A stretch of DNA of 64,000 nt from Bacteroidia bacterium (GTDB lineage: Bacteria; Bacteroidota; Bacteroidia; JADZBD01). Position numbers and translations under genes: made by a program. This document shows positions 16,937-25,439 of this stretch, in pieces; position 1 is the stretch's first letter; the number at the start of each line of letters is the position of its first letter. The notes beneath the pieces are model-generated. The model worked only from the letters and a program-made list of their open reading frames with translations, ran no database searches and had not been told where the DNA came from. The stretch covers positions 347,531 to 411,530 of the forward strand of contig JADZBD010000002.1 in NCBI GenBank assembly GCA_020852255.1, read 5' to 3'.

Positions 16937-17695
16937 ATGAAAAAAGCAATTCCACTCATTATTCTGCTGTCGGTGATTGGACCGCCATTGACTTTATTCT
17001 CACAGGATACGTTAAGATCTAAATTGTCGGTTTCTCTTTTATATGGTATAAGTGGTTTACAATTGAATATTGATCAAGATTCTGAAACCTATGGCGACGG
17101 AAAGAGGTTTGCGCCCACGACAAATGATTTTAGCACATACGACTTCTCCAAGGGCGGGTCAATCTCTTTCCAATTGCCGATCTTTAGTAAAATGTTATTC
17201 GGCATTTCTTCAAGCTTAATATTCAGTAATTGTGTTGTAATTGGCAGAGTATTAAAACCTTTGGGGTCCGCATATGAATACAATATTAATGGAATAGCAA
17301 TAACACCTGGAGATAGCGTAATCCCAATCGATAAATATTCCTTCCGAACGATTAGTTTTTATGCCATGTTATCAATTCCAATGAACAAAAGCAAAAGGTT
17401 GTCAATATCTGGTGGCGCAGGGCTAGGGAAGAGTACAATTTACAGAAAAGAGCGATCTATTGGTAAATATTCTGATATCGAGAAAGGGACGTCTATTTCC
17501 GAACGAAACTTTTCATTTGTTGGCTCTCTCTCTCATGAATTGAAACATATCGGAAATTATTCTATCATTGGAAAATTAGACATTTATTACTATCCGTTTC
17601 TCGTTGGAGGATTTATCGACTTTTATAATACGAGATTTCGTGCATTCTTCCGACAATTTTATTTAGTGACTCCGAGCATTGGAGTGTCATTTTAG
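16937..17695 (+). CDS. Predicted outer-membrane beta-barrel protein (copy 1 of paralogous pair)
   Basis: The 252-residue protein has a signal peptide (MKKAIPLIILLSVIGPPL, cleavage near LFSQ). Alternating beta-strand patterns end in ITPSIGVSF-like sequence with a terminal aromatic, as in outer-membrane barrels. No family name was recognised. It is clearly paralogous to the protein at 18247-19032: shared blocks include SETYGD, FAPT-N-F, PIF-K, GDSVIP, GKSKR and DFYNT-F. The DNA here is visibly more AT-rich than the flanking core genes. Confidence 0.65.
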   Translation: MKKAIPLIILLSVIGPPLTLFSQDTLRSKLSVSLLYGISGLQLNIDQDSETYGDGKRFAPTTNDFSTYDFSKGGSISFQLPIFSKMLFGISSSLIFSNCVVIGRVLKPLGSAYEYNINGIAITPGDSVIPIDKYSFRTISFYAMLSIPMNKSKRLSISGGAGLGKSTIYRKERSIGKYSDIEKGTSISERNFSFVGSLSHELKHIGNYSIIGKLDIYYYPFLVGGFIDFYNTRFRAFFRQFYLVTPSIGVSF

Positions 17696-17735
17696 TTTTT
17701 AATACCTGATTGGATTCAATGCCACATTTATTAAA

Positions 17736-18254
17736 TTGTTCTCGATAATGGAGTATGCGAATGATACAACCCTCTATGTTGCCAGCCCTTTTACTTTCTC
17801 CCCCGGTTTGGGTGACACTAACGCGTATAGTTTATCATGGAATTTTGATTTTGGGACTTTTTCGGAGGAACCAAATCCTGAGATACTTTTTCCCGAACCG
17901 GGGCTTTATACTGTGTCACTTCAGTTAACGGACAGCCTTGATCATCGCACATGGATATTTCAAAACTTTATTTTTCTGGACAGTACCATATCCGACAATT
18001 ACCGGTTACAGAAGGGTGAGAATAACGAGAGTGTGTTTATATATCCCAACCCCTGTAAGGATTACTTGTTCATCCCATGCGACAAATGTGCCGCCCTCGA
18101 ATTGTATTCGATTTCCGGAGAGCTACTGGAATTTAAAGCAGTTACACCGGAAATTACTTCATTTGACATGAGAAACTATTCTCCAGGCATTTATTTGCTG
18201 AAGCTTATCGGCACAAATGAAACCCACATGATGAAAGTTATCCGAAATGACTAA
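17736..18254 (+). pseudogene. 5'-truncated duplicate of the GH-like protein tail (PKD + T9SS sorting domain)
   Basis: The frame is open for 172 codons but lacks a signal peptide and begins inside a PKD-like domain. From 17758 on it matches the tail of the 936-residue protein from 16368 on: both have YV/NP-F-FSPGLGDT, WNF-FG, PNPEILFP and PGLYTVSLQLTDS. At DNA level an identical 40-base run occurs (16507-16546 and 17897-17936), with a 25-base identical run just before each. The sorting-domain ends (YPNPCKDYLF ... GIYLLKL) are more diverged. Without a signal peptide a T9SS domain cannot be used, so this is probably a remnant of a tandem duplication. Expression from the ATG at 17748 or nearby cannot be excluded. 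Confidence 0.75.
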
Positions 18255-19032
18255 ACTTACGCAGATAGCTTTGTTACTTTGTCTCCATATTAGCGGATAT
18301 AATTTAGTTGCGCAGGATTCATTAAAAAGATGTTTTTCAGCACACCTGTTCTTAGGAGGTAGCAACCTAAATGCAATAATTCATCAATCAAGTGAAACTT
18401 ATGGAGATTATGGAGCAATGTTCGCACCCACAAAGAACACGTTCAATACTCTTTCAAGTGTTCAGAGCGCTTCGATTTCGTACCAGTTTCCGATTTTTAA
18501 AAGAATATTACTGGGCCTTTCGGGAAATCTCCTTTATTATACCGCCGAGATCAATGACAGAGTGCTAAAGCCTCAATTTCAGTTCAATTGTTATGATTGT
18601 GCGTATACATATAACAGCGACAGTGCTACGATATTTCCAGGTGACAGCGTAATACCCAGCGACAGGTATTATTTCCGCACTATGAGTCTCAACCTAATTA
18701 TATCCGTTCCAATTGGGAAAAGCAAAAGAACATTGATAACGGTAGGAGCTGGCAGGCCGAATAAAAATTGCATATACCGGGTTCAAAGGGTAATATATTC
18801 TAATGTGGATAAGGGATACATTTCTTCTTCAAGCCTAAGTACCGTCAGATTATTTTTCGGTTCTGTTTCGACCTGTCTTCGCAGCTGGGAAAAATTAAAG
18901 CTAATTGGAAAAATAGATTTTTATTATTCCAAGGAAATATTCGGAGGACATATAGACTTTTATAATACTGAATTTAGTGCGACTTTCAATGATTTCCGTA
19001 TGCTCTCGGCCGGAATTGGAATATCATTTTGA
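18247..19032 (+). CDS. Predicted outer-membrane beta-barrel protein (copy 2 of paralogous pair)
   Basis: The 261-residue protein starts inside the last codons of the truncated gene before it. It has a signal peptide (MTKLTQIALLLCLHISGY, cleavage near LVAQ) and ends with LSAGIGISF, a barrel-type C-terminus. It shares many blocks with the 16937-17695 protein, including RVLKP, PGDSVIP, the FRTMS/FRTIS strand and GGHIDFYNTEF. It carries an extra Cys-containing insertion, NCYDCAYTYN. The function is unknown. It ends the duplicated segment. Confidence 0.65.
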   Translation: MTKLTQIALLLCLHISGYNLVAQDSLKRCFSAHLFLGGSNLNAIIHQSSETYGDYGAMFAPTKNTFNTLSSVQSASISYQFPIFKRILLGLSGNLLYYTAEINDRVLKPQFQFNCYDCAYTYNSDSATIFPGDSVIPSDRYYFRTMSLNLIISVPIGKSKRTLITVGAGRPNKNCIYRVQRVIYSNVDKGYISSSSLSTVRLFFGSVSTCLRSWEKLKLIGKIDFYYSKEIFGGHIDFYNTEFSATFNDFRMLSAGIGISF

Positions 19033-19081
19033 TATATCATTTTTTTATTAAGCAATAATGAAAATCAAATAACAGCCACTC

Positions 19082-20272
19082 ATGAAAAAAGCGCTTCTTC
19101 TCATTTTCACCTGCACCACGTTATTCTCCTTTGCCCAGTGGACACCGCAGACCTCCACCACCACCAATGATATTCCGGCGGTACAGTTTATTAATGCGAA
19201 CACCGGTATTGCGCTGGCCGGTTTAACGCAGTTGAACACAACCAATGGCGGGCAAACCTGGACCGGTACATCCATCCCCGATGCCTGCCTTTCCCTGCAG
19301 ATGCTGAATTCTTCCGTCGGCTTTGCCTGCGGATGTAACGCAGATGTGCTGAAAACTACCAACGGAGGTGTATCGTGGACCATTTCGCTCAACGATAGCA
19401 ACGTAACCCTCTTCTCAGTTCACTTCCCTACCTTACAGGTAGGTTATGCGGTGGGTTGGGATATGGCCACACTCTTTGGGGCGGTATATAAAACAACAGA
19501 CGGAGGCAACAGTTGGAACTCCCTGACCAACCCTGCCCTTGATCTGATCAACGATGTATTTTTCGTAAATGCGGACACAGGATGGATAGTTGGGTTTGAT
19601 GGTAACGGAGACTTTATTTACAAAACCATTGACGGCGGGGCGAACTGGATCACCCAAACACCATCCGGTAATGCTAACATCTATGCCATTACCTGCCTTT
19701 CACCGGACAGCTGCTGGTGCGTAGGAGGCTATGGTACACAACTATCAAGAACGATCAATGGAGGTACCACCTGGCTGCCGTGCACTAATACTCAATCCAA
19801 CCCATTGTACGATGTGCAATTTGTGAACGGGACAACCGGTTACGCTGTGGGGGGAAACGGCCTAAGCTCCGGCCACATTATTAAAACTGTGGATGGGGGC
19901 CAAACCTGGACATTGAACTACTCCTGCCCCTATACCTTTCTTTCCCTGGATTTCCCCAGTGCAACGATCGGATATGCCGTGGGTACAGGCGGAGCTATTT
20001 ATAAGTATGACCCTTCGAGCAGTATTAATGAGGAGTCTTCTACCACTTCCGTTCAATTATTCCCTAACCCGACTGATAATCTTCTGAACATCACTTGTGA
20101 TCAAAAGATATTAAATCTGAATATTCTTAGCCTGGAAGGAAGGAGCATCCAACAGGAAGCGCCGGGATCGTTCACCATTGCAATTCAGGTTTCTGAACTT
20201 CCCGAAGGAATCTATTTTGCAGAGATCCGAACCCTGAATGGAGTAATCCGCCAGAAATTTACTGTGCAGTAG
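19082..20272 (+). CDS. T9SS-secreted Asp-box (YCF48-like) propeller protein
   Basis: The 396-residue protein has a signal peptide (MKKALLLIFTCTTLFSFAQ). It carries six Asp-box style repeats of the form T-x-D/N-GG-x-x-W: TTNGGQTW, TTNGGVSW, TTDGGNSW, TIDGGANW, TINGGTTW and TVDGGQTW. These indicate a YCF48/BNR-like beta-propeller. A type A T9SS sorting domain follows (LFPNPTDNLLNITC ... GIYFAEI). Related proteins are cell-surface or secreted with unknown ligands. Its last 14 bases overlap the 3' end of argH on the other strand. Confidence 0.82.
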   Translation: MKKALLLIFTCTTLFSFAQWTPQTSTTTNDIPAVQFINANTGIALAGLTQLNTTNGGQTWTGTSIPDACLSLQMLNSSVGFACGCNADVLKTTNGGVSWTISLNDSNVTLFSVHFPTLQVGYAVGWDMATLFGAVYKTTDGGNSWNSLTNPALDLINDVFFVNADTGWIVGFDGNGDFIYKTIDGGANWITQTPSGNANIYAITCLSPDSCWCVGGYGTQLSRTINGGTTWLPCTNTQSNPLYDVQFVNGTTGYAVGGNGLSSGHIIKTVDGGQTWTLNYSCPYTFLSLDFPSATIGYAVGTGGAIYKYDPSSSINEESSTTSVQLFPNPTDNLLNITCDQKILNLNILSLEGRSIQQEAPGSFTIAIQVSELPEGIYFAEIRTLNGVIRQKFTVQ

Positions 20273-21461
20273 CCGATAACTCCTCCTTCACCTTCAAATA
20301 CGCATCGCGGAAACTCATTCCGTCCTTCACCAGTGCATTCACCTTTTCTACCGAGCGAATGTGCTTGTACTTCTCGTCGTCGAGTATGTTTTCCCGGAAA
20401 CGGATGTTTTGAATCATCAGTCCCGACATTTCCAGGCAGGATTTCAAGGATTCAAAAGCCGGGAAGAGCTCTTCCTTCAGCAATTGAAGATCGCGATGAT
20501 AGCCGGAAGTAAGATTGTGCGTCATCAGGGTGATCGTATTGGGAAGTGCGGCTAACTGCCCTGTCTTCCCACGAATGATCTCCCATACATCCGGATTCTT
20601 CTTATGTGGCATGATGCTGGAGCCTGTGGTCAAATGATCCGGAAAAGAAATAAAATTTATTTCCTGTGTCATAAAGAAAATGGCGTCATACGCAAGCTTG
20701 TTCAAGGTCCCGGCCACCGTAGCCAGAGCCATGGCAGCGATCTTCTCTGTTTTTCCACGCGTCATCTGCGCATACACCGGATTCTCGTTCAATTCTGCAA
20801 AACCGATTTCCTTCGTGGTAAAATCACGATCCAGAGGCAGGTCAGTTCCATAACCGGCTGCCGATCCCAAAGGATTTTTATCCGAAACCGAAATGGCCGT
20901 CTTCAACATCAACTCATCCTCCGCTAAACTTTCGGCATACGCGCCCAGCCACATCGGTGCGGAAGATGGCATCGCCACCTGAAGATGGGTATACCCCGGA
21001 AGTTCAATATCCTGGTTGGCCTCCGCCGCCTGTACCAACCTCGACCTTAAGGTCGAGGTAAGGGAACAGGCGACCTTGAGATCCTCTCGGATAAAAAGCT
21101 TGATCGCGGTAAGCACCTGGTCATTTCGGCTACGGCCGAGGTGGATCTTTTTTCCTACCTCTCCCAGCTTTTCGGTGAGCATCATCTCTATTTGAGAATG
21201 TACGTCTTCCACTCCCGGCGCGATTGCGAATGTTCCTTTGCGGATCATCTTCCCTATCTCCTCCAGGGCTAAAACCAGCTGTTCAGCCTCCGGCTTGGGG
21301 ATAAGTCCAACCTTTCCCAGCATTTTTGCATGCGCCTGGGAAGCGATCACGTCGTAGGGGGCCAGCAAGAGATCATGGGAAGTATCCTTGCCCACGGTGA
21401 ACTGTTCTACCATCTTCTCCTCTACATCAGGAGAACCGCTTTTTGTTGACCAGAGTTTCAT
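20259..21461 (-). CDS. argH: Argininosuccinate lyase
   Basis: The 400-residue enzyme cleaves argininosuccinate to arginine and fumarate, the last step of arginine synthesis. It has the fumarase/aspartase superfamily signature SSIMPHKKNPDVWE, the substrate loop HLGRSRNDQV and an HSQIEMML helix. It is shorter than the roughly 460 residues of enterobacterial ArgH because the C-terminal domain is abbreviated; this appears to be a lineage trait and not a break, since all catalytic motifs are present. Its start overlaps the stop of the M20 deacylase gene (ATGA), and it is the last gene of the arg operon. Confidence 0.94.
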   Translation of the reverse strand: MKLWSTKSGSPDVEEKMVEQFTVGKDTSHDLLLAPYDVIASQAHAKMLGKVGLIPKPEAEQLVLALEEIGKMIRKGTFAIAPGVEDVHSQIEMMLTEKLGEVGKKIHLGRSRNDQVLTAIKLFIREDLKVACSLTSTLRSRLVQAAEANQDIELPGYTHLQVAMPSSAPMWLGAYAESLAEDELMLKTAISVSDKNPLGSAAGYGTDLPLDRDFTTKEIGFAELNENPVYAQMTRGKTEKIAAMALATVAGTLNKLAYDAIFFMTQEINFISFPDHLTTGSSIMPHKKNPDVWEIIRGKTGQLAALPNTITLMTHNLTSGYHRDLQLLKEELFPAFESLKSCLEMSGLMIQNIRFRENILDDEKYKHIRSVEKVNALVKDGMSFRDAYLKVKEELSATAQ

Positions 21462-22501
21462 ATCAAATTCTTTAGTAGTTCAGAATAAATAATCAATGCC
21501 TTTTCTATTTCATCGACGAGGATATATTCATCGGCAGTATGAGACCTTTCACTCTTCCCGGGGCCTATTTTCAAGGCCGGGAACGGCATCAACGCGGTAT
21601 CCGACAATGTTGGGGATCCGAAAGGAATGCCTCCCGTTTTGATCGCAGCTTTGACCAAAGGATGCTCATTAGGGATGAACGAGGGTTGTAACCGCACACT
21701 GCGGGGAGAGATCTCAGACTGGATCACCTTCCGGAGTTCATTCAGAATTTCCTCATGAGTATATTGATCGGTGCTTCGTACATCAATAACCCAGCGGCAT
21801 TCATCGGGGATCACATTATGTTGCTTTCCGGCATTCACTTGGGTAACCGAGAACCGAATCTTTCCCAGGTGCTCACTTACTTTGGGAAGAACAAGTTGCT
21901 CTATACAGCGGATCTCCCCGATGGCCTTGTAGATCGCATTGTCACCGGTATCGCGGGCTGCATGTCCGCTTTTTCCGCGCGTAACGATATCCAGCACCAT
22001 CAATCCTTTCTGTGCCACGCATGGTTGCATTCCGGTCGGCTCACCCACAATCGCGCAGTATATATTCTTCACGTGCGCTAAAGCTAACACCATCCCGCCA
22101 CTGCCTGAGTTCTCCTCTTCCGCACTGGCCAAAAAGCACAATTGATAAGGTAAAGCCTGCTCCGCATGTGAAATAAACGTGTAGAGCAGGGTTACCAATG
22201 ATGCCCCTGCATCGTTGGCTCCTAATCCATAGAGTTTTCCATTTTCAATCGCTGGTAAAAAGGGATCCCGGCTGTATCCGGTGGCAGGCTTCACGGTATC
22301 CAGGTGGGAATTCAGCAATAAAACCGGCCTCCCCACATTCGCGTGCGCGTATGCCCAAACATTGTTTCCGGCCCGCTGAACGTTGAACCCATTTTCTTTT
22401 AACAGGTCTGCGATAAGATCAGCCCTTCCCTTCTCCTCCCCGCTGAACGCAGGAATAGCGATCAGGCGGAAGAGTAAAGCGACACACTCCTCAGCTGTCA
22501 T
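21458..22501 (-). CDS. argE: M20-family N-acyl-citrulline/ornithine deacylase of the arg operon
   Basis: This zinc-dependent M20 peptidase-family enzyme has the metal-binding motifs LLLNSHLDTVKP, LGANDAGAS, EEENSGSGG and a late RSHTADEY, with VGEPTG between them. I chose the ATG at 22501 (MTAEECVALLFRLIAIPAFS), four bases after argB ends; an in-frame ATG at 22534 would extend the protein by 11 residues over the argB end. With an acylornithine-type transcarbamylase in the same operon, the expected substrate is N-acetyl- or N-succinyl-citrulline and not acetylornithine. It belongs to the ArgE/DapE group, and the exact acyl preference cannot be read from sequence. Confidence 0.85.
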   Translation of the reverse strand: MTAEECVALLFRLIAIPAFSGEEKGRADLIADLLKENGFNVQRAGNNVWAYAHANVGRPVLLLNSHLDTVKPATGYSRDPFLPAIENGKLYGLGANDAGASLVTLLYTFISHAEQALPYQLCFLASAEEENSGSGGMVLALAHVKNIYCAIVGEPTGMQPCVAQKGLMVLDIVTRGKSGHAARDTGDNAIYKAIGEIRCIEQLVLPKVSEHLGKIRFSVTQVNAGKQHNVIPDECRWVIDVRSTDQYTHEEILNELRKVIQSEISPRSVRLQPSFIPNEHPLVKAAIKTGGIPFGSPTLSDTALMPFPALKIGPGKSERSHTADEYILVDEIEKALIIYSELLKNLI

Positions 22502-22505
22502 GGTA

Positions 22506-23300
22506 TTAGACGATACAAGTTCCGGCGTCTTCATCGCAGGCGATCATTTTTAAAAGATTCTTGAAATGTCCGATGTAAACTCCCTGCACGCCGGATTGTA
22601 TGGCCTGAAAAGAGTTATCGAGCTTCGGGATCATTCCCCGTGTAATCCGGTCTTCGGACTTCATCTGCCGGTAAAGTGAAAGGTTAAGCCGGCTTACGAA
22701 TGAATTTTCATCCTCTGCTTCACGCAGCACGCCCGGTTTTTCAAAACAGAAATTCAATTGCACCTCAAACGTCGAAGCCAAAGAGACAGCGAGGGTTGAG
22801 GCAATAGTATCGGCATTGGTGTTCAACAACTGACCGGAGGCGTCGGCGGTAATGGGAGCAAACACCAAGGTTCCGCAGGTATCCAGTAACTTCCTCATGA
22901 CCTCCGTATTTACGGAAGCGGGCGAAATGTCGCCCACGAAGCCAAAGTCGATCTCCGGATGATTCCTTTTCTCGGCTTTCAGGATGGAGAGGTCGGCACC
23001 GGTGATCCCTATCGCTACTTCACCCTTCGCATTCAGAGAGGCAACAATATTTTTATTGATCCACCCTGCGTAAACCATCACCGCGATCTTTAACGTACCC
23101 GCATCGGTGATCCGTCGCCCTTGCCACAGCACCTGTGAGATTCCCATTTTATTCGCCAAGTCTGTGGCCAGCTTTCCACCGCCATGCACCAAGATCTTAG
23201 GATGCGGCACTTTAACAAAGTCCGCCAGAAATTGGTTTAGCGCGGCGGTATCGTCGATCACATTCCCTCCGATCTTGATAATATTTAGCTTTTTCTTCAT
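22506..23300 (-). CDS. argB: N-acylglutamate kinase
   Basis: The 264-residue amino-acid kinase-family protein phosphorylates the gamma-carboxyl of N-acetyl- or N-succinyl-glutamate. Motifs seen are KIGGNVIDD at the N-terminus, ILVHGGGKLATDL, the GRRITDAGTL loop, NTNADTIASTLA and RITRGMIPKL. It overlaps the transcarbamylase gene by four bases (ATGA). The length is typical of Bacteroidota ArgB. Confidence 0.93.
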   Translation of the reverse strand: MKKKLNIIKIGGNVIDDTAALNQFLADFVKVPHPKILVHGGGKLATDLANKMGISQVLWQGRRITDAGTLKIAVMVYAGWINKNIVASLNAKGEVAIGITGADLSILKAEKRNHPEIDFGFVGDISPASVNTEVMRKLLDTCGTLVFAPITADASGQLLNTNADTIASTLAVSLASTFEVQLNFCFEKPGVLREAEDENSFVSRLNLSLYRQMKSEDRITRGMIPKLDNSFQAIQSGVQGVYIGHFKNLLKMIACDEDAGTCIV

Positions 23301-24289
23301 GCCGTTACAGTTTCCTTTTCAGATTCCACGGGCCATTGTACTTTATTCCCACAGAGGCGATTCAGCACCGCCATAGCAGACCACAAACGGTTTCCGGCTT
23401 GAGCAGAGGTGAGTGAAAATGGCGCATCCAGGATCTCGTCCGGAACTTCAAGGTTCCGGCGCACGGGTAAACAGTGCATCACCCTGGCCTCATTGGTCAA
23501 GGCCATTTTCTGCTCATTTAACATCCAGTCTTGTCCGCCTTCAAATACTTTTCCGTAATCAGTATAACCCGACCAGTTCTTTACATAAACGAAATCCGCA
23601 TTCTCCAGCGCTTTTTCCTGATCATGTTCGATCACAGCACCCCGTGTAAAATCTTCGCACAGTTCCATGCCTGCCGGATGTGTGATCACGAGTTGATGTT
23701 TCATTGCCAGTGACCATTCTGCGAAGGAATTGGCAACTGCCTGAGGTAAGGCTTTAATGTGAGGAGCCCAGGTGAGCACTACCTTTGGTTTGCGGTTCTT
23801 TGGTTTATTCTCTTCAATGGTAATCATATCCGCAAGACTTTGGAGCGGATGGAGTGTAGCGCTTTCAAGGCTGATCACCGGTACAGAGGAATATTTCATA
23901 AAACGCAGGAGTACCTTTTCTGAATAATCCTCATCCTTGTTTTTGAGTCCGGGAAAACAGCGCACGCCCAACACATCAAAGTATTGTCCGAGCACACCCG
24001 CAGCATCCTTAATATGTTCTACAGAACTGCCGTTCATCACCACATGGTCGTTAAATTCCAGTGCCCATCCCTCCCGATCCATATTCATGACCATGCAGTT
24101 CATGCCCAGCATCTGGGCGGCCTTCTGGGTAGAGATGCGCGTGCGCAGGCTGGGATTAAGGAAGATCAGTCCCAGCGTTTTTCCGCTCCCCGCGTAGGAG
24201 GCCAGGGAAGGATCCATTTTCATCGCCAGCGACTCCCTGACCAGAAGAGCGGGATCCTCCACATCATGTACTGTTGTAAAGTGCTTCAT
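23297..24289 (-). CDS. argF': N-acetyl/N-succinyl-ornithine carbamoyltransferase
   Basis: The 330-residue transcarbamylase has FLNPSLRTRIST (residues 43-54) in place of the STRTR loop of ordinary ornithine transcarbamylase, plus VVMNGSSVEHI, ATLHPLQSLAD and MHCLPVRRN. These mark the acyl-ornithine branch known from Xanthomonas (acetyl) and Bacteroides (succinyl). The residue before EHI is Val90. From recalled published work, Glu at this place gives acetyl preference, while Pro, Ser or Val gives succinyl preference, so succinylornithine is the predicted substrate. It has ATGA overlaps with both argD and argB. Confidence 0.92.
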   Translation of the reverse strand: MKHFTTVHDVEDPALLVRESLAMKMDPSLASYAGSGKTLGLIFLNPSLRTRISTQKAAQMLGMNCMVMNMDREGWALEFNDHVVMNGSSVEHIKDAAGVLGQYFDVLGVRCFPGLKNKDEDYSEKVLLRFMKYSSVPVISLESATLHPLQSLADMITIEENKPKNRKPKVVLTWAPHIKALPQAVANSFAEWSLAMKHQLVITHPAGMELCEDFTRGAVIEHDQEKALENADFVYVKNWSGYTDYGKVFEGGQDWMLNEQKMALTNEARVMHCLPVRRNLEVPDEILDAPFSLTSAQAGNRLWSAMAVLNRLCGNKVQWPVESEKETVTA

Positions 24290-25428
24290 TTTTCCATTTG
24301 TATTTCAGGTGTAAGACAGACTTCGACAGCATTAATAAAATGATCTGCTTCCTCTTTGGTAATATTTAAGGGCGGGAGGAGCCGGATCACATTTTTACCT
24401 GATGCCCCTGTGAATATCCTCTGCCGCACCAGCAGTTCCGTACGGAGAGAATAAAGCGACTCGGGGATTTCCAAACCGATCATCAGTCCCCTCCCCCGTA
24501 GTTCTTTGAACCCACCCATGGTTCGGAGTTTTTTCATCAGGTATTCTCCTGTATACCGGGCTGCCTCAAGGAGATTCTGCGACGCCAGAACATCCAGCAC
24601 AGCAGTAGCCGCAGTACAGGCAAGATGATTTCCACCGAAGGTTGTACCCAGCATGCCATGGTTGGCTTTTACTTCCGGTGTAATGAGGAGACCTGCCACC
24701 GGAAAGCCGTTGCCCATTCCCTTGGCCATGGTGATGATATCAGCCCTGACACCGCTGTACTGATGCGCGAAAAACTTTCCGCTTCGCCCGAATCCTGACT
24801 GGATTTCATCCGCAATAAGAAAAGCGCCATACTTCCGGCACAAGCGGGCGGCCTTTTCCAGAAACGGTGCAGAAGGTTCGTGAACACCGCCCACACCCTG
24901 TATTCCTTCGAAAATAAACGCAGCCACTTCTCCGGAAAATGCCGCTTCCAGTGCCACCTCATCGTTCAGTTCCACAAAGGTTACATGGTCATGACGGTTA
25001 ATCCGTGCCCGGATGGAGACATCGTCCGTAGCCTCCACTGCCAGCGAAGTGCGGCCGTGAAAAGCCTTTTTCAGTGCAATAATCTTTGATCGTCCGGTAA
25101 CAAAAGAAGCCAGCTTCATCGCATTTTCATTGGCCTCCGCCCCGCTGTTGCAGAGAAAAAGATTATAATCCGGATAATCACACAAGGCCCCGAGTTTATC
25201 CGCAAGTTCCTGTTGCTGTGAAATGATAACCGAATTAGAATAAAACCCGATTTTTCCCAACTGGTACGTCAGCTTCTTCACATAATGCGGATGGGAATGG
25301 CCGATACTGATCACACCATGACCACCGTAAAAGTCGAGGTACTTCTTACCCTTTTTATCTGTGATCCATGCTCCGGATGCAGAAACCGGCTCCAGGGGAA
25401 AAAGAGGATATACGTTAAACAGTTGCAT
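24286..25428 (-). CDS. argD: Acylornithine aminotransferase
   Basis: The 380-residue class-III PLP aminotransferase converts N-acyl-glutamate semialdehyde to N-acylornithine. It carries NSGAEANENAMKLA, AFHGRTSLAVEAT, LIADEIQSGFGRSGKFFA and the Schiff-base Lys in ITMAKGMGNGFP. A GTTFGGNHLACTAA segment precedes the C-terminal domain. Length and motif order are normal. It sits in the centre of the arg operon, overlapping the transcarbamylase gene. Confidence 0.94.
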   Translation of the reverse strand: MQLFNVYPLFPLEPVSASGAWITDKKGKKYLDFYGGHGVISIGHSHPHYVKKLTYQLGKIGFYSNSVIISQQQELADKLGALCDYPDYNLFLCNSGAEANENAMKLASFVTGRSKIIALKKAFHGRTSLAVEATDDVSIRARINRHDHVTFVELNDEVALEAAFSGEVAAFIFEGIQGVGGVHEPSAPFLEKAARLCRKYGAFLIADEIQSGFGRSGKFFAHQYSGVRADIITMAKGMGNGFPVAGLLITPEVKANHGMLGTTFGGNHLACTAATAVLDVLASQNLLEAARYTGEYLMKKLRTMGGFKELRGRGLMIGLEIPESLYSLRTELLVRQRIFTGASGKNVIRLLPPLNITKEEADHFINAVEVCLTPEIQMEK

Positions 25429-25439
25429 AGATATCTTTT

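Noticed and set aside
20259..21461. argH truncated at the C-terminus
   Set aside because: All catalytic motifs are present and the frame ends normally next to a convergent gene; a shorter ArgH is plausible for this lineage.
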